Shown: positions 25,147 through 34,444, numbered from the stretch's first letter. The stretch: 64,000 nucleotides of DNA from Ponticoccus alexandrii (GCF_016806125.1 NZ_CP047166.1:3224001-3288000), one strand, 5' to 3'. Notes: generated from the letters alone by a model not told the origin. Numbers and translations: made by a program.

Positions 25147-25552
25147 AACCGGCCAGTATTGTCAGCGACAACGGCACCGAGTTCACCAGCCGGGCGATCC
25201 TGAAATGGGCGAACGACAACGATGTCGATTGGCATTACATTGATCCTGGCAAGCCCCAGCAGAACGCCTTCATCGAAAGCTTCAATGGCAGCCTGCGCGA
25301 TGAACTGCTGAACGAAGAGATGTTCGACAGCCTGGAGGACGCCCGCAGAAAGCTGGCGCTCTGGCGATACGACTACAACAACGTCAGGCCGCACTCTTCG
25401 CTGGCGAACCAAACACCCGCAGAAGCGCGCCGAACGCTTGAGCAATTCGAGGGCTCCACGCCCGCCTCGCTTGCGCCAGACGAGGAAGCCGAATACCAAA
25501 ATCAAACCTGCAGACGCTCGTTATGAATGACGGACCCGCAGGGGGCAGGTCA
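25147..25552 (+). mobile_element. IS3-family remnant: C-terminal third of the transposase plus right end
   Basis: The frame [20 protein letters not shown] then [20 protein letters not shown] (catalytic D and E of the DDE core, FIESFNG) and the tail [19 protein letters not shown] runs to the stop at 25526. It is followed by GGGGGCAGGTCA ending at 25552, which looks like the element's right terminal repeat. The left two thirds are lost. Its left edge lies inside the LysR gene. Confidence 0.85.
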
Positions 25553-25628
25553 CGGCCTATGCGTTTCGACATGATCTGTGAGGCCAACGGGATTGAGCAC
25601 CGGCTGACCAAACCCAATCATCCTTGGA

Positions 25629-25681
25629 GTTCCGAGGATCAGAAAACGATCCGGGGGATCGTTTTCCCGAGGGACGGACAA
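25629..25681 (-). repeat. Palindromic insert E3 in the IS481 remnant
   Basis: GAAAACGATCC at 25642-25652 and GGATCGTTTTC at 25656-25666 form an 11-bp stem with a 3-nt loop. On the minus strand it is preceded by CTCGGG, like E1 and E2 (TCGGG before the stem). It replaces CCAACCCCCAG of the intact copy; net +42 nt adds 14 residues and keeps the frame. Confidence 0.75.
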
Positions 25682-25775
25682 GTCGAACGGATGAACCGCA
25701 CGATCAAGGAGGCCACCGTCAAACGCTTCCACTACGCAGCCATGATCAGCTGAGAACGCACCTCTCGGACTTCAT

Positions 25776-25826
25776 CTTGCGTCGGGAACGACAGTCCACT
25801 GGACTGTCGTCTTTTCCCTCCTCACA
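25776..25826 (+). repeat. Palindromic insert E1 in the IS481 remnant
   Basis: A 51-nt stretch between TTCAT and TACAAC replacing about 7 nt. It has left flank CTTGCGTCGGG, a stem ACGACAGTCC/GGACTGTCGT (25788-25797 with 25801-25810) and a right flank ending CCCTCCTCAC. The insert at 38813-38863 has the same flanks and a stem with compensating base-pair changes. Confidence 0.8.
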
Positions 25827-26069
25827 TACAACTTCGCGCGCCGGCTCAAGACCCTCAACGGGCTCACACCCTACGAGTACATCTGCAAGATCTGGACTTC
25901 AGAGCCGGACAGATCCATCTTGAACCCGATCCACCAGATGCCGGGACTGAACACCTAGCTGCACGACCTTTGTGACGCTGCGCCCGATCTGAGCGCCGTG
26001 TTGCGTCTCGCGGTCTCTTTCGGGCCAAGGCACTTTCTGCTCTGATGGCGTTCTTGTACGAGTACGAAT

Positions 26070-26834
26070 ATGGAGTCCGCGCCTCAAAAGACAGTCCGCT
26101 CGGTCGAGCGCACCTTGCAGATCCTCGAATTGATGAACCGTGCGCCACTGGTGCGCGTGCAGCATCTCGCACAGGAGACGGGTCTGCCCGCGCCGACGGT
26201 CGTGCGCCTGCTGGAGACGCTCATGAGCGCAGGATACGTGCGCAAGATCGGGCGGCAGGCCGGGTATTGCGTGACCGAGAAGGTCGCGGCGTTGGGCGCC
26301 GGGCATCACGGGCTGCCTCAGGTTTTCGACGTGGCGCGTGAGACAGCAGAAGCGCTGACACGCCGCACGCTCTGGCCGGCGGCGCTGGCGACGCTGGACG
26401 TGGATGCGCTGGTGATCCGCTTCAGCACAATCCCCATGAGCCCGCTGTCGCACTACCAGTCGACGATCAACCGCCGGATGACGTTGCTGGATTATGCCCA
26501 TGGGCGCGCCTACCTGGGTTTCTGCCCCAAGGAGGAACGCGCGCATCTCGTGGCCTTGCTCCAGCAGGCGGCGGCAAGCCCGGCGGAGGCTGAGGCCATC
26601 GCGCAGCGCGCCGATGCTGTCGTGGCGCTCACCCGGGCCAGTGGCTTTGGCGAGCGCACGGGCAACATCCAGCCCGAGACACATTCCATCGCCGTACCGC
26701 TGCGGCTGGGGGCCAAGCTGGTCGGCACGCTGGGGATCACGTATTTCGCGCGTGCCGACGTCGACGTGGCTGCGCTGAAGACCGAATTGCGCGCCGCTGC
26801 GGAGGCCTGCGAAAAGGGCGAGCCCTACGTGTGA
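26070..26834 (+). CDS. IclR family regulator (MhpR-like)
   Basis: 254 residues. Winged helix at 8-75 (SVERTLQILELMNRAPLVRV; LPAPTVVRLLETLMSAGYVR) then the IclR GAF-like effector domain with YAHGRAYLGFCPKEER and the final SIAVPLRLGAKLVGTLGITY strand. The closest known types activate phenylpropionate and other aromatic catabolic operons. It stands at the left end of the aromatic cluster. Its 3' end overlaps the convergent quinone reductase gene by 10 nt. Confidence 0.92.
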   Translation: MESAPQKTVRSVERTLQILELMNRAPLVRVQHLAQETGLPAPTVVRLLETLMSAGYVRKIGRQAGYCVTEKVAALGAGHHGLPQVFDVARETAEALTRRTLWPAALATLDVDALVIRFSTIPMSPLSHYQSTINRRMTLLDYAHGRAYLGFCPKEERAHLVALLQQAAASPAEAEAIAQRADAVVALTRASGFGERTGNIQPETHSIAVPLRLGAKLVGTLGITYFARADVDVAALKTELRAAAEACEKGEPYV

Positions 26835-27427
26835 GCGGCCGCATCCTCGGGGTACACGGTGCGCGCGCGGTCGTCATCCTTGCCGGAGGCGACAAGGCGC
26901 GGTTCGGCCTGCCGGAGATGGTGCAGGTAAGCCTGCGCTGAGGCGTCAAGCGCCGCGTCATCGCATTCGCGCGCGCCGGTCAGGATAAAGGGCGGCAGAT
27001 AGTGCATGCCCGTATGCACGGCCATTAGCTCAAAAGGCACGGTGACCTCGTCGAGCGTCCGCCCATACCGTCCGTCCGGCTGGTAGTCGCGGCCGTTCGA
27101 CCCGGTAGAGACCGCGATGCCCAGCGTCTTGAGCCGCAGCGCCCGCCCGCCGGGACCGTAGGCCCAGCCGCGTTTCATGATCTCGGTCTGCCAGCCCGAC
27201 AACAGCGGCGGGCAGGAATACCAAGTCAGGGGAAATTGCAGCACGATGCGGTCGTGCTCGGTCACAAGCTGCCGCTCGGCCTCTCCGCATATCTGCCCAT
27301 CGGGGTAGCGCGCGTAGAGGTCGTGCAATGTGACGTCACTTGTGGCGCGGATGGCTTCGGCCCAGCGGCGGTTGATGCGGCTGCGGCCCATGTCGGGATG
27401 GGCGAGAATGACGAGCGCTCGGGTCAT
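26825..27427 (-). CDS. NAD(P)H:quinone oxidoreductase, flavodoxin-like fold (KefF/MdaB type)
   Basis: 200 residues from ATG 27427. Flavodoxin_2 fold: ALVILAHPDMGRSRINRRWA binds FMN/FAD phosphate, then HDRIVLQFPLTWYSCPPLLS with the conserved FP-WY motif, and GIAVSTGSNGRDYQPDGRYG further on. These soluble enzymes reduce quinones by two electrons, avoiding semiquinone radicals, which fits catechol or hydroquinone chemistry in the neighbouring cluster. It is divergent from the cupin-like gene across 156 nt. Confidence 0.9.
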   Translation of the reverse strand: MTRALVILAHPDMGRSRINRRWAEAIRATSDVTLHDLYARYPDGQICGEAERQLVTEHDRIVLQFPLTWYSCPPLLSGWQTEIMKRGWAYGPGGRALRLKTLGIAVSTGSNGRDYQPDGRYGRTLDEVTVPFELMAVHTGMHYLPPFILTGARECDDAALDASAQAYLHHLRQAEPRLVASGKDDDRARTVYPEDAAAHT

Positions 27428-27583
27428 GGGGTCTCCGTTTCCGTCCTTCGTGGCATCGCCCGCGCAGGTCCTCAAGCACGCGACAGTGCAATTCCGCACC
27501 GTGGAACAAGCGCAGGTTTCCTGTGCGCGGCGCGGTCCGCCATGCGAGGTGGAAGACCACCGCAGACAAGACATAGGCCCCCG

Positions 27584-28492
27584 ATGTTCGATGACAGCGA
27601 TCCGCGCAAGGCACTGACCTCCACGTCGAAAGAGCGCAGTTTCTCCGGCCCGTTCTGCGGCCCGGAAGTGGGCAATTTCAGCCAGGAACCGCCGCAGCAG
27701 GTGGGCGACGGCTGGCAGGCTTGGATGATGCGCTGCACCAACCTCGTGGTGCGGCTGGTCCGCCTGAAGGGCACGGCCACCTTTGCCCGAGCAGGACAGT
27801 TGGATGAGTACATGGTATTCTCGACCGACGCCGATGTCCGTTTCGACATCGAGACCACGGCGGGCACGGTCAGCGACCATCCCGGCAACCACCTGTTTGT
27901 CGTCCCGCCGGGAGACAGCAGCGTGACGGTCCGTGGCAGCGGGCAGGTGAGCTTTCTCTACACCACGCGCTCTGCCGACCTCGTGGCGCAATGTGCGAAC
28001 CCGGAGATCCCGGCCAATCCGAACATTCCGCCGTTCCAGCAATGGCCCGATCCGGTCGGGGGCTTCCGCCTGCGCGCCTACGATCTTGACGTGCCAGAGC
28101 AGGACGGCCGCTTTGGACGCATCTTCCGCTGTACGACGATCATGGTGAACGTGCTGCCGCGCTTTACCGCGCCGCGCGATGCGTCCAAGGTCTCGCCGCA
28201 TTACCACGCCAGCTTCGAGCAGGTCAGCCTGACGCTGGAAGGGGATTTCGAGCATTTCCTGCGCTGGCCCTGGACGTCTGACATGGTGGAATGGCTTCCG
28301 GACAGGCACGTGCGTTGCGCCAGCCCTTCGGTGACCGTGCTGCCGCCGCCCGCGATCCATACGACGCTGTGGACCTCGGAGGCGACGCAGATCGTCGATA
28401 TCTTCTCGCCGCCGCGCATGGATTTCTCAACGAAAGACGGATGGGTCCTGAACGCCGAGGATTACCCGCTGGCACGGACCGAGATCGAGTGA
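27584..28492 (+). CDS. Cupin-like protein of unknown function in the aromatic cluster
   Basis: 302 residues. No exact family recognised. The first half reads like a cupin (YMVFSTDADVRFDIETTAGT, then HLFVVPPGDSSVTVRGSG); the second half has a plausible metal or ligand site in VSPHYHASFEQVSLTLEGDF then FLRWPWTSDM and ends PPPAIHTTLWTSEATQIVDI. The bicupin layout and His/Glu pattern (HYH..E) could support a dioxygenase, isomerase or decarboxylase step. It lies between the quinone reductase and the TetR gene, only 2 nt from the convergent TetR stop. Confidence 0.75.
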   Translation: MFDDSDPRKALTSTSKERSFSGPFCGPEVGNFSQEPPQQVGDGWQAWMMRCTNLVVRLVRLKGTATFARAGQLDEYMVFSTDADVRFDIETTAGTVSDHPGNHLFVVPPGDSSVTVRGSGQVSFLYTTRSADLVAQCANPEIPANPNIPPFQQWPDPVGGFRLRAYDLDVPEQDGRFGRIFRCTTIMVNVLPRFTAPRDASKVSPHYHASFEQVSLTLEGDFEHFLRWPWTSDMVEWLPDRHVRCASPSVTVLPPPAIHTTLWTSEATQIVDIFSPPRMDFSTKDGWVLNAEDYPLARTEIE

Positions 28493-28494
28493 CC

Positions 28495-29238
28495 CTAATC
28501 CGCGATGTCCCCCAACGCGGGCATCGAGGCGATGACGATGGTCTCATGCGCGATCGGCGGCAGGGCGGGCAGCGAGCGGCGTGACAGGTCGCGCGCCGCA
28601 TCCCGGGACATGCCAAAGGCCATCAGGATGTGTTCAGAGATCTGCTCGGGGTAGTCCCCCGGGGTCGCGCCGCTGGTGATGGACACCATGGCCGCCGCGA
28701 CCGCGCCCATGAGAATGTCGCGCCCGATCTCTGCCGTGGGGATGTGGAACACTCCCTCCTCCACGCCGCGACGGATCGTCACCAGAGAGTTGTGCCAGAC
28801 CGTCTCGCCAAAGGTATGCCCCGGCGCGCTGGAGTGGATCATCGCCCAGCCCCAGGCGGGGTTCTTTTCCGCCGCGTGCAGGTAATAGCGGATGGCGACG
28901 GCGCTCTGTTCGGCGGCATTCTCCAGCGCGCCGAACATGTGGTGCACGGCGCGGTCGAACTCCCTCGTCATTTCTTCGAGCAATTGATAGCGGAGCGCTT
29001 CGAGATCGTCGAAATGGTTGTAGAAAGTGCCCCGCGCCACGCCTGCCGCCTTGCAGATGTCCTCGATCCGGACGATGCGCCCGTCCGCGCGCCCGTAGCA
29101 GGCGAAGGCTGCCGTCAGGATCGTGTTGCGCGACTTGGCCCGACGCGCGGCACCGATCTCTGCACGGCGAGCGTTCCGCACGGTGCGGTAGCCCATGCGG
29201 AGAATGGCCTCGTCGGCGTTTTCGGTGTTTTCTGACAT
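28495..29238 (-). CDS. TetR/AcrR family regulator
   Basis: 247 residues from ATG 29238; an upstream ATG is possible. A basic N-terminal arm (ARRAEIGAARRAKSRNTIL) leads to the HTH RIEDICKAAGVARGTFYNHF near residues 57-76, then a long helical ligand domain. It is divergent from the extradiol dioxygenase operon across 445 nt and is the most likely direct repressor of it; the IclR protein may regulate the cupin/quinone reductase pair. Confidence 0.92.
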   Translation of the reverse strand: MSENTENADEAILRMGYRTVRNARRAEIGAARRAKSRNTILTAAFACYGRADGRIVRIEDICKAAGVARGTFYNHFDDLEALRYQLLEEMTREFDRAVHHMFGALENAAEQSAVAIRYYLHAAEKNPAWGWAMIHSSAPGHTFGETVWHNSLVTIRRGVEEGVFHIPTAEIGRDILMGAVAAAMVSITSGATPGDYPEQISEHILMAFGMSRDAARDLSRRSLPALPPIAHETIVIASMPALGDIAD

Positions 29239-29683
29239 GCGCGAAGCAGGGCCTCTGATCATGAGATTGGACTGGCAACGTCCGAGGTATGCCGCAGCCG
29301 CAGCGCCGGGGCCACCCCGAAGCCATACCGTCACGCTAATTTCACTCTGCGGAATTTGTAAAATGACTATTTGTGCAAATTACAATCTGTCGTAGGCTTT
29401 GGACATGGCAGCTGGAGGGCTGCAGACAACGAGGGCCCGGGAGAGCCCGCAGGGAGGACGACGAAATGATCAGACGACAACGACCGAGCTGAGCCATCCG
29501 GAGGCGCGACACCGCGCCATCACCCGACATTTCCGTGACCAGCACCACAGTGCGCGAGACGCCCCCCGCCGGGCGCGATGGCTCCTGTTTGCCTGGTCAT
29601 TGGTGGGCGCTCTGCGTCCGCCGTCACACGGCGCCGACACGGCGACCGTCCCGAACACTTTTGACTGAGAAAAGGATCACATC
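29239..29683. promoter_or_regulatory. Long divergent regulatory region of the aromatic operon
   Basis: 445 nt. An AT-rich patch at 29351-29390 includes the inverted repeat TTGTAA (29356-29361) and TTACAA (29380-29385) around TTTGTGCAAA, a good candidate for TetR control. The remaining 290 nt before the dioxygenase start is GC-rich and unusually long for a leader; the short open frames in it have no recognisable content. AGAAAAGGATC just ahead of 29684 is the ribosome site. Confidence 0.5.
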
Positions 29684-30598
29684 ATGGGGATCAACCGTAT
29701 CGACCACGCCGCCGTCAGGGTTGGCGATCTTGGAAAGGCGCTTGCCTGGTACGAGGACGTGCTGGGCCTGACCGTGCTGTCGCGTGACGCCGACACCGTC
29801 CACCTTGCCTGCCGTGGCAAGGCCGCCGACATCACGCTGGTCAAGGGCACGCAATCGCTGGAGAATTTCACCTTTGGCGTTGACGATCAGGAAGATCTCG
29901 ATCGGGTCGAGAGCATCCTGAAGAAGGAAGGCGTGGCCGCCGAGCGTCTGAACGGCGACAGCCGCCCCGGTGAGGGCGCGACGCTGAAATTCCACCTCCC
30001 CTCGGGCCACGAGCTGCGGCTGTGCACCGGCGGCGCCGAGCGCCGCGCCGGCGTCTCGGACTTTGACGCCAAGGGCTCGCATATCCCGACCGACATGGAC
30101 CACATCAACCTCCTGGGCGAAGTCGACCCGGCGGTGATGCGCGACTTCCTCATGATGATCGGCTTCAAGTCGTCTCTGAACATCTCCGTCGGCGGGCAAC
30201 TGGCGGGCATCTGGCTGCGCGGCTCGGCCTATGACCATGACATCGCCTACATGCGGGCAGTGCGACCCTCGGACCGGCTGCATCACGTGGCCTTTGCGGT
30301 GGAGGATGGCAACCACTACTTCCGCCTGTCGGACCGGCTCATGGAAACCGGCCATCGCTGGGAATTCGGGCCGGGGCGGCACAATGCGGGTCTGGGAAAA
30401 TCCACCGGCTTCGGCACGAACAACTACGCCTATGCCTTCGACCCCTTCGGCAACCGCAACGAGTTCTCTTCGGGGATGGAGCAATTCGCCGATGACGCCA
30501 CCCCGCTCGACGTGGACATCGCACCGGAGCAACTGACGGACGTGATGAACGGCTGGGGCTACGAGATGGCCGAGACCTTCATGACGGTGGGATCGTGA
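29684..30598 (+). CDS. Type I extradiol ring-cleavage dioxygenase (VOC family)
   Basis: 304 residues, two VOC modules as in BphC/HsaC/catechol 2,3-dioxygenase. The N-terminal module starts NRIDHAAVRVGDLGKALAWY; the catalytic C-terminal module has the iron ligands His in MDHINLLGEV (about H145), His in RLHHVAFAVED (about H206) and Glu in GNRNEFSSG (about E257). It should open a catechol-type ring next to a hydroxyl, in the cytoplasm, with Fe(II). First gene of an eight-gene plus-strand operon; its TGA overlaps the next gene's GTG. Confidence 0.92.
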   Translation: MGINRIDHAAVRVGDLGKALAWYEDVLGLTVLSRDADTVHLACRGKAADITLVKGTQSLENFTFGVDDQEDLDRVESILKKEGVAAERLNGDSRPGEGATLKFHLPSGHELRLCTGGAERRAGVSDFDAKGSHIPTDMDHINLLGEVDPAVMRDFLMMIGFKSSLNISVGGQLAGIWLRGSAYDHDIAYMRAVRPSDRLHHVAFAVEDGNHYFRLSDRLMETGHRWEFGPGRHNAGLGKSTGFGTNNYAYAFDPFGNRNEFSSGMEQFADDATPLDVDIAPEQLTDVMNGWGYEMAETFMTVGS

Positions 30599-31065
30599 GC
30601 CTTTCGCCGGACATATTCCTGGCGGCGCAGGACCTTGTCCTGCGCTTCTGGGCGGTGGTGGACGAGGTGGACGACACGCCCGGCGCGGCGCTGTTCACCC
30701 CCGAGGGCGCGCTGGTGATCGAGAGCTTCCGCGCCGACGGAACGGAGGAATTGTCCCGCTACTTTGCCGCTCGCCGCAAACTGTCCGCCGAGCGGCAGCG
30801 CGCCACCCGGCATCTGTGCACGAACCTGCGGGCGCTGCTCGGTGAGGGCACAAGGGTCGCCGCGACGGTGACGGTGTTCTCCGGCACGGGCGCACGCCCC
30901 CTGCCGCTGGAGGCGCCGTCCTCGCTGGCGGATTTCACCTTTGACTGCGTCGAGACGCCGGACGGCTGGCGGTTTCGCGAAGTCCGGGGCGCGCTGGTCT
31001 TTGCCGGGGCCGACACGCCCGACCTGACAAAGGCCGCGCAGGCTGCCAAGGGAGTTCCGGCATGA
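30595..31065 (+). CDS. NTF2/SnoaL-like small protein
   Basis: 156 residues, GTG start overlapping the dioxygenase stop as GTGA. An alpha-plus-beta barrel pattern: LRFWAVVDEVDDTPGAALFT, then ALVIESFRADGTEELSRYFA, RATRHLCTNLRALL and TFDCVETPDGWRFREV. This matches SnoaL-like or ring-hydroxylating dioxygenase beta-subunit-like folds that act as isomerases, hydratases or structural partners. As the operon has no separate hydratase, it could take a step there, which is inference. It overlaps the next gene by 4 nt. Confidence 0.8.
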   Translation: MSLSPDIFLAAQDLVLRFWAVVDEVDDTPGAALFTPEGALVIESFRADGTEELSRYFAARRKLSAERQRATRHLCTNLRALLGEGTRVAATVTVFSGTGARPLPLEAPSSLADFTFDCVETPDGWRFREVRGALVFAGADTPDLTKAAQAAKGVPA

Positions 31066-31736
31066 AGCGGGTCGCACTTGTCCACGGCTGGGGCGGCTCG
31101 TATGCCGCGACCTGGCAGGCCGATGGCTGGGACGACGCTCTGCGCGACGCGGGGTTCGAGCCGGTCGGTGTCGATGTCGCGGGGCATGGTCCGCAGGGTG
31201 GTCCGCATGACCCGCAGGCCTATGCCGACCTTGCCAGCGATCTTGCCGCGAAACTGCCCGCCGGGCTGCACGGGGCGATCGGGTTTTCGCTGGGGACCAA
31301 GCTGTTGCTTGAACTGGAGGCACGCAGCCCCGGCGCGAACGGCCGGCTGGTGCTGGGCGGGATCGGAGACAACCTCTTTGCCCCGGAAGCCGCCGGTCCG
31401 GCCATCGTGGCCGCGCTGCGCGGTGAAACAACCGACCATGCGCCGCAGGTTGCAGCGCTTCTGGCCTACGCGGCCAAGAGCGGATCGGACCCGGCCTGTC
31501 TGGCTGCCGTGCTGGAACGGCCCGCCAACCCGGTCGTGACCGAGCAACGGCTCACCACCGCGACGGCGCCGATCCTGATCTTCAACAGCACCGACGACGC
31601 TGTTGCGCAGCCCGATGCGCGGCTCGTCTCGGCTCTGCCGGGCGCCACGCACCAGCTGATTGACGGCCCCGGTCACGTCGGCCTGACCGCCGACGACCGT
31701 TTTCGCGACGGGGCCATCGCATTCCTGACTGACTGA
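31062..31736 (+). CDS. Alpha/beta hydrolase, candidate meta-cleavage product hydrolase
   Basis: 224 residues, shorter than classical MCP hydrolases (about 280). Oxyanion LVHGWGGSYAATW at 6-18; nucleophile GFSLGT around 72-77; acid in NSTDDAVAQPD; histidine in DGPGHVGLTADD near the end. No lid domain of usual size is visible, which makes it more like BioH/RutD-sized esterases. In context it should hydrolyse the C-C bond or a lactone/ester after ring cleavage. ATGA overlap with the gene before it implies coupled translation. Confidence 0.85.
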   Translation: MKRVALVHGWGGSYAATWQADGWDDALRDAGFEPVGVDVAGHGPQGGPHDPQAYADLASDLAAKLPAGLHGAIGFSLGTKLLLELEARSPGANGRLVLGGIGDNLFAPEAAGPAIVAALRGETTDHAPQVAALLAYAAKSGSDPACLAAVLERPANPVVTEQRLTTATAPILIFNSTDDAVAQPDARLVSALPGATHQLIDGPGHVGLTADDRFRDGAIAFLTD

Positions 31737-31759
31737 ACCGCATAGGGAGGAGAAGACCC

Positions 31760-32932
31760 ATGTTTGACGACACCACACCGATGATCGACCGCGTTCGCGC
31801 AGTCCTGCCACAGATCAAGGCCAACGCGCCAAAGGCCGACGCGGATCGCATGGTCCCGGCCGAGAACATCGACCTGCTCAAGGGCACCGGCCTGCACCGG
31901 GCTTTTCAGCCAAAGGCCTACGGCGGGCTGGAAATGCCGGTGCCAGACTTCGAGAACTGCATCGCGCTGATCGCCACGGCCTGCGGGTCGACCGCATGGG
32001 CGTTTTCGCTGCTGGCGGAACACGCGCACCAGATCGCGCTTTACTCGAAGGAGTTGCAGGACGAGATCTGGGGCGACGACCCGGACACCCTGTCCTCTTC
32101 GTCCATCGCGCCTTACGGCAAGTCCACCGAAGTGGAGGGCGGCGTGCGCTTCTCCGGTGAATTCGGTTGGTCCTCGGGCTGCGACCATGCAACCTGGGCG
32201 ATCCTCGGGTTCCTGCGGGACACCCCGGACGGCGGCAAGGTCTACAGCTTTGCCATCGTGCCGCGCTCTGATTACGAGATCAAAGACAACTGGTTCACCG
32301 CCGGGATGCGCGGCACCGGGTCGAAGACGCTGGTGGTCGAGGATGCCTTCGTGCCCGAACACCGGATCGAAAGCGTGCCCGCGCTGATGACGCTGACTTC
32401 GGCGGGTGGCGCGCTTTATCCCGACAGCCAGATCTATCACGTGCCCTTCATCTACGTCTTTGCCAGCTGCTTCTCGGCGGTCAGTCTCGGCATCGCGGAG
32501 CGCATGATCGAGCTTTACACCGAACGCACGCAGGGCCGCGTGCGCGCCTATACCGGCGCGAAGGTCGGCCAGTCGATCCCGGCCTGCATGCGCCTTGCCG
32601 AAAGCACCCATCAGGTGGCGGCGGGCCGGGCCTTCCTGGAAAAGACATGGGCCGAGATGCGCGACCATGCCGAACGCCACGAATACCCGACGCCGACGCA
32701 GATGGCTTTCTGGCGGACCAATCAGGCCTATGCGGTCAAGATGTTCGTGGCGGCGGTGGACCGACTGTTCGAGGCCTCGGGCGGGTCGGCATGGTTCGAC
32801 GATGCCGAAGCGCAGCGCCTGTTCCGCAACAGCCACATGACGGCGGCGCATGCCTATACCGATTACGACATATGCGCGCAGATCCTCGGACGCGCATTGA
32901 TGGGTCTGGAGCCCGATCCCTCCCTCTTCTGA
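31760..32932 (+). CDS. Flavin-dependent monooxygenase oxygenase component (HsaA-like, acyl-CoA dehydrogenase fold)
   Basis: 390 residues. Acyl-CoA dehydrogenase fold used as a group D monooxygenase: LKGTGLHRAFQPKAYGGLEM at 42-61, ACGSTAWAFSLLAEHAHQIA, EFGWSSGCDHATWAILGFLR and the C-terminal FRNSHMTAAHAYTDYDICAQ with the helical tail seen in HsaA and p-hydroxyphenylacetate hydroxylase C2. It hydroxylates a phenol to a catechol with reduced flavin supplied by the reductase at 33011. A GGGAGG site precedes the ATG. Confidence 0.9.
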   Translation: MFDDTTPMIDRVRAVLPQIKANAPKADADRMVPAENIDLLKGTGLHRAFQPKAYGGLEMPVPDFENCIALIATACGSTAWAFSLLAEHAHQIALYSKELQDEIWGDDPDTLSSSSIAPYGKSTEVEGGVRFSGEFGWSSGCDHATWAILGFLRDTPDGGKVYSFAIVPRSDYEIKDNWFTAGMRGTGSKTLVVEDAFVPEHRIESVPALMTLTSAGGALYPDSQIYHVPFIYVFASCFSAVSLGIAERMIELYTERTQGRVRAYTGAKVGQSIPACMRLAESTHQVAAGRAFLEKTWAEMRDHAERHEYPTPTQMAFWRTNQAYAVKMFVAAVDRLFEASGGSAWFDDAEAQRLFRNSHMTAAHAYTDYDICAQILGRALMGLEPDPSLF

Positions 32933-33532
<600 letters not shown>

Positions 33533-33577
33533 GCCCCCCGCTTTCACCGTCTTCAAATAACCCAGGGAGGAGAACTT

Positions 33578-34444
33578 ATGAAGATGCTCTACAGTCTTGG
33601 CGCCACCGCAGTCGCGTTGACCATGGCCGCCGCACCGGCGCACGCCATCGACGTGGGCCCGGCGGATTACACCATCGTGCCCAGCGGCACGGTCGTGGGC
33701 ATGATCTATTATCAGCACCTGAGCTCGGACCGGCTTGAGATCGACGGCAACGACGTGCCCGGATCGACATTCGAGGCCGACATCGCGATCCTGCGCGGGC
33801 TCTACTACACCGAATTGGGCGGCCTTCCGGCGGTCTGGCACCTTGTGATGCCATTCTCCAACATCGGCGATGTCGACATCGGCACCCTGCCGCAGGACAC
33901 CACCAGCGGCATCGGCGACACCACCGTTGGGCTCACGCTCTGGCCGGTGCAACCGGACAACCCCGAAACCGGCACCACGCTGGGGCTGTCGCTGTTTGCC
34001 ACGGCCCCCACGGGACACTACGATCCGACCAGTATCGGCATCGGCGAAGGCACGTGGTCGATCACGCCGCAGGTCGGCCTGATCCAGGGGCTGGGAAACG
34101 GGTTTTACTTCGATGCGGCGCTCGACGTGGCGTTCAGCATGGACCACACCAAAGACGGCGTCGATTACGAGCGCGCCCCGTCGTGGCAGCTTCAGACGAT
34201 GCTGCGCAAGCAATGGGGGCCAACCTCGGTGACCTTCGGGTACAGCGGCCAGCGCGGCGGCGCGCAGAAGGTGAACGGCGTCGAAACCGGTCTCAAGACC
34301 CACCGTGATCAGCTGCGCCTTTATGGCACCCACTGGATCGACCAGACCACACAGATACAGGGCATGTACGCCAAGGACATCAACGTCGAAGGCGGCTTTG
34401 AATACGACAACGTCGTGCAGCTGCGCCTTGTGAAGGTGTTCTGA
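33578..34444 (+). CDS. Outer-membrane channel of the MetA/SphA phenol-degradation family
   Basis: 288 residues with a cleavable signal peptide (AVALTMAAAPAHA, cut near residue 23). Then repeated amphipathic strands and a final aromatic F, as in outer-membrane beta-barrels; the pattern GIGDTTVGLTLWP and GHYDPTSIGIGEGTWSITPQ is typical of the MetA-pathway-of-phenol-degradation family (PF13557). It should let a hydrophobic aromatic substrate cross the outer membrane. GGGAGG ahead of the ATG; same operon. Confidence 0.87.
   Translation: MKMLYSLGATAVALTMAAAPAHAIDVGPADYTIVPSGTVVGMIYYQHLSSDRLEIDGNDVPGSTFEADIAILRGLYYTELGGLPAVWHLVMPFSNIGDVDIGTLPQDTTSGIGDTTVGLTLWPVQPDNPETGTTLGLSLFATAPTGHYDPTSIGIGEGTWSITPQVGLIQGLGNGFYFDAALDVAFSMDHTKDGVDYERAPSWQLQTMLRKQWGPTSVTFGYSGQRGGAQKVNGVETGLKTHRDQLRLYGTHWIDQTTQIQGMYAKDINVEGGFEYDNVVQLRLVKVF

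Larger units (their letters stand above)
25553..25958 (+). mobile_element. IS481-family transposase remnant A, with two palindromic inserts and a frameshift
   Basis: It reads RPMRFDMICEANGIEHRLTK onward and ends PIHQMPGLNT, nearly identical to the copy at 40.0-40.4 kb. Relative to that copy it has a 53-nt insert at 25629-25681 replacing 11 nt (in frame), a one-base deletion in the HYDSHDQL region near 25737, and a 51-nt insert at 25776-25826 replacing 7 nt (frameshifting). The N-terminal half of the transposase is missing. It is dead as an element. Confidence 0.85.

Noticed and set aside
29399-29668. 89-codon frame in the leader of the extradiol operon
   Set aside because: Codon use and residue content look random; no ribosome site at its start.
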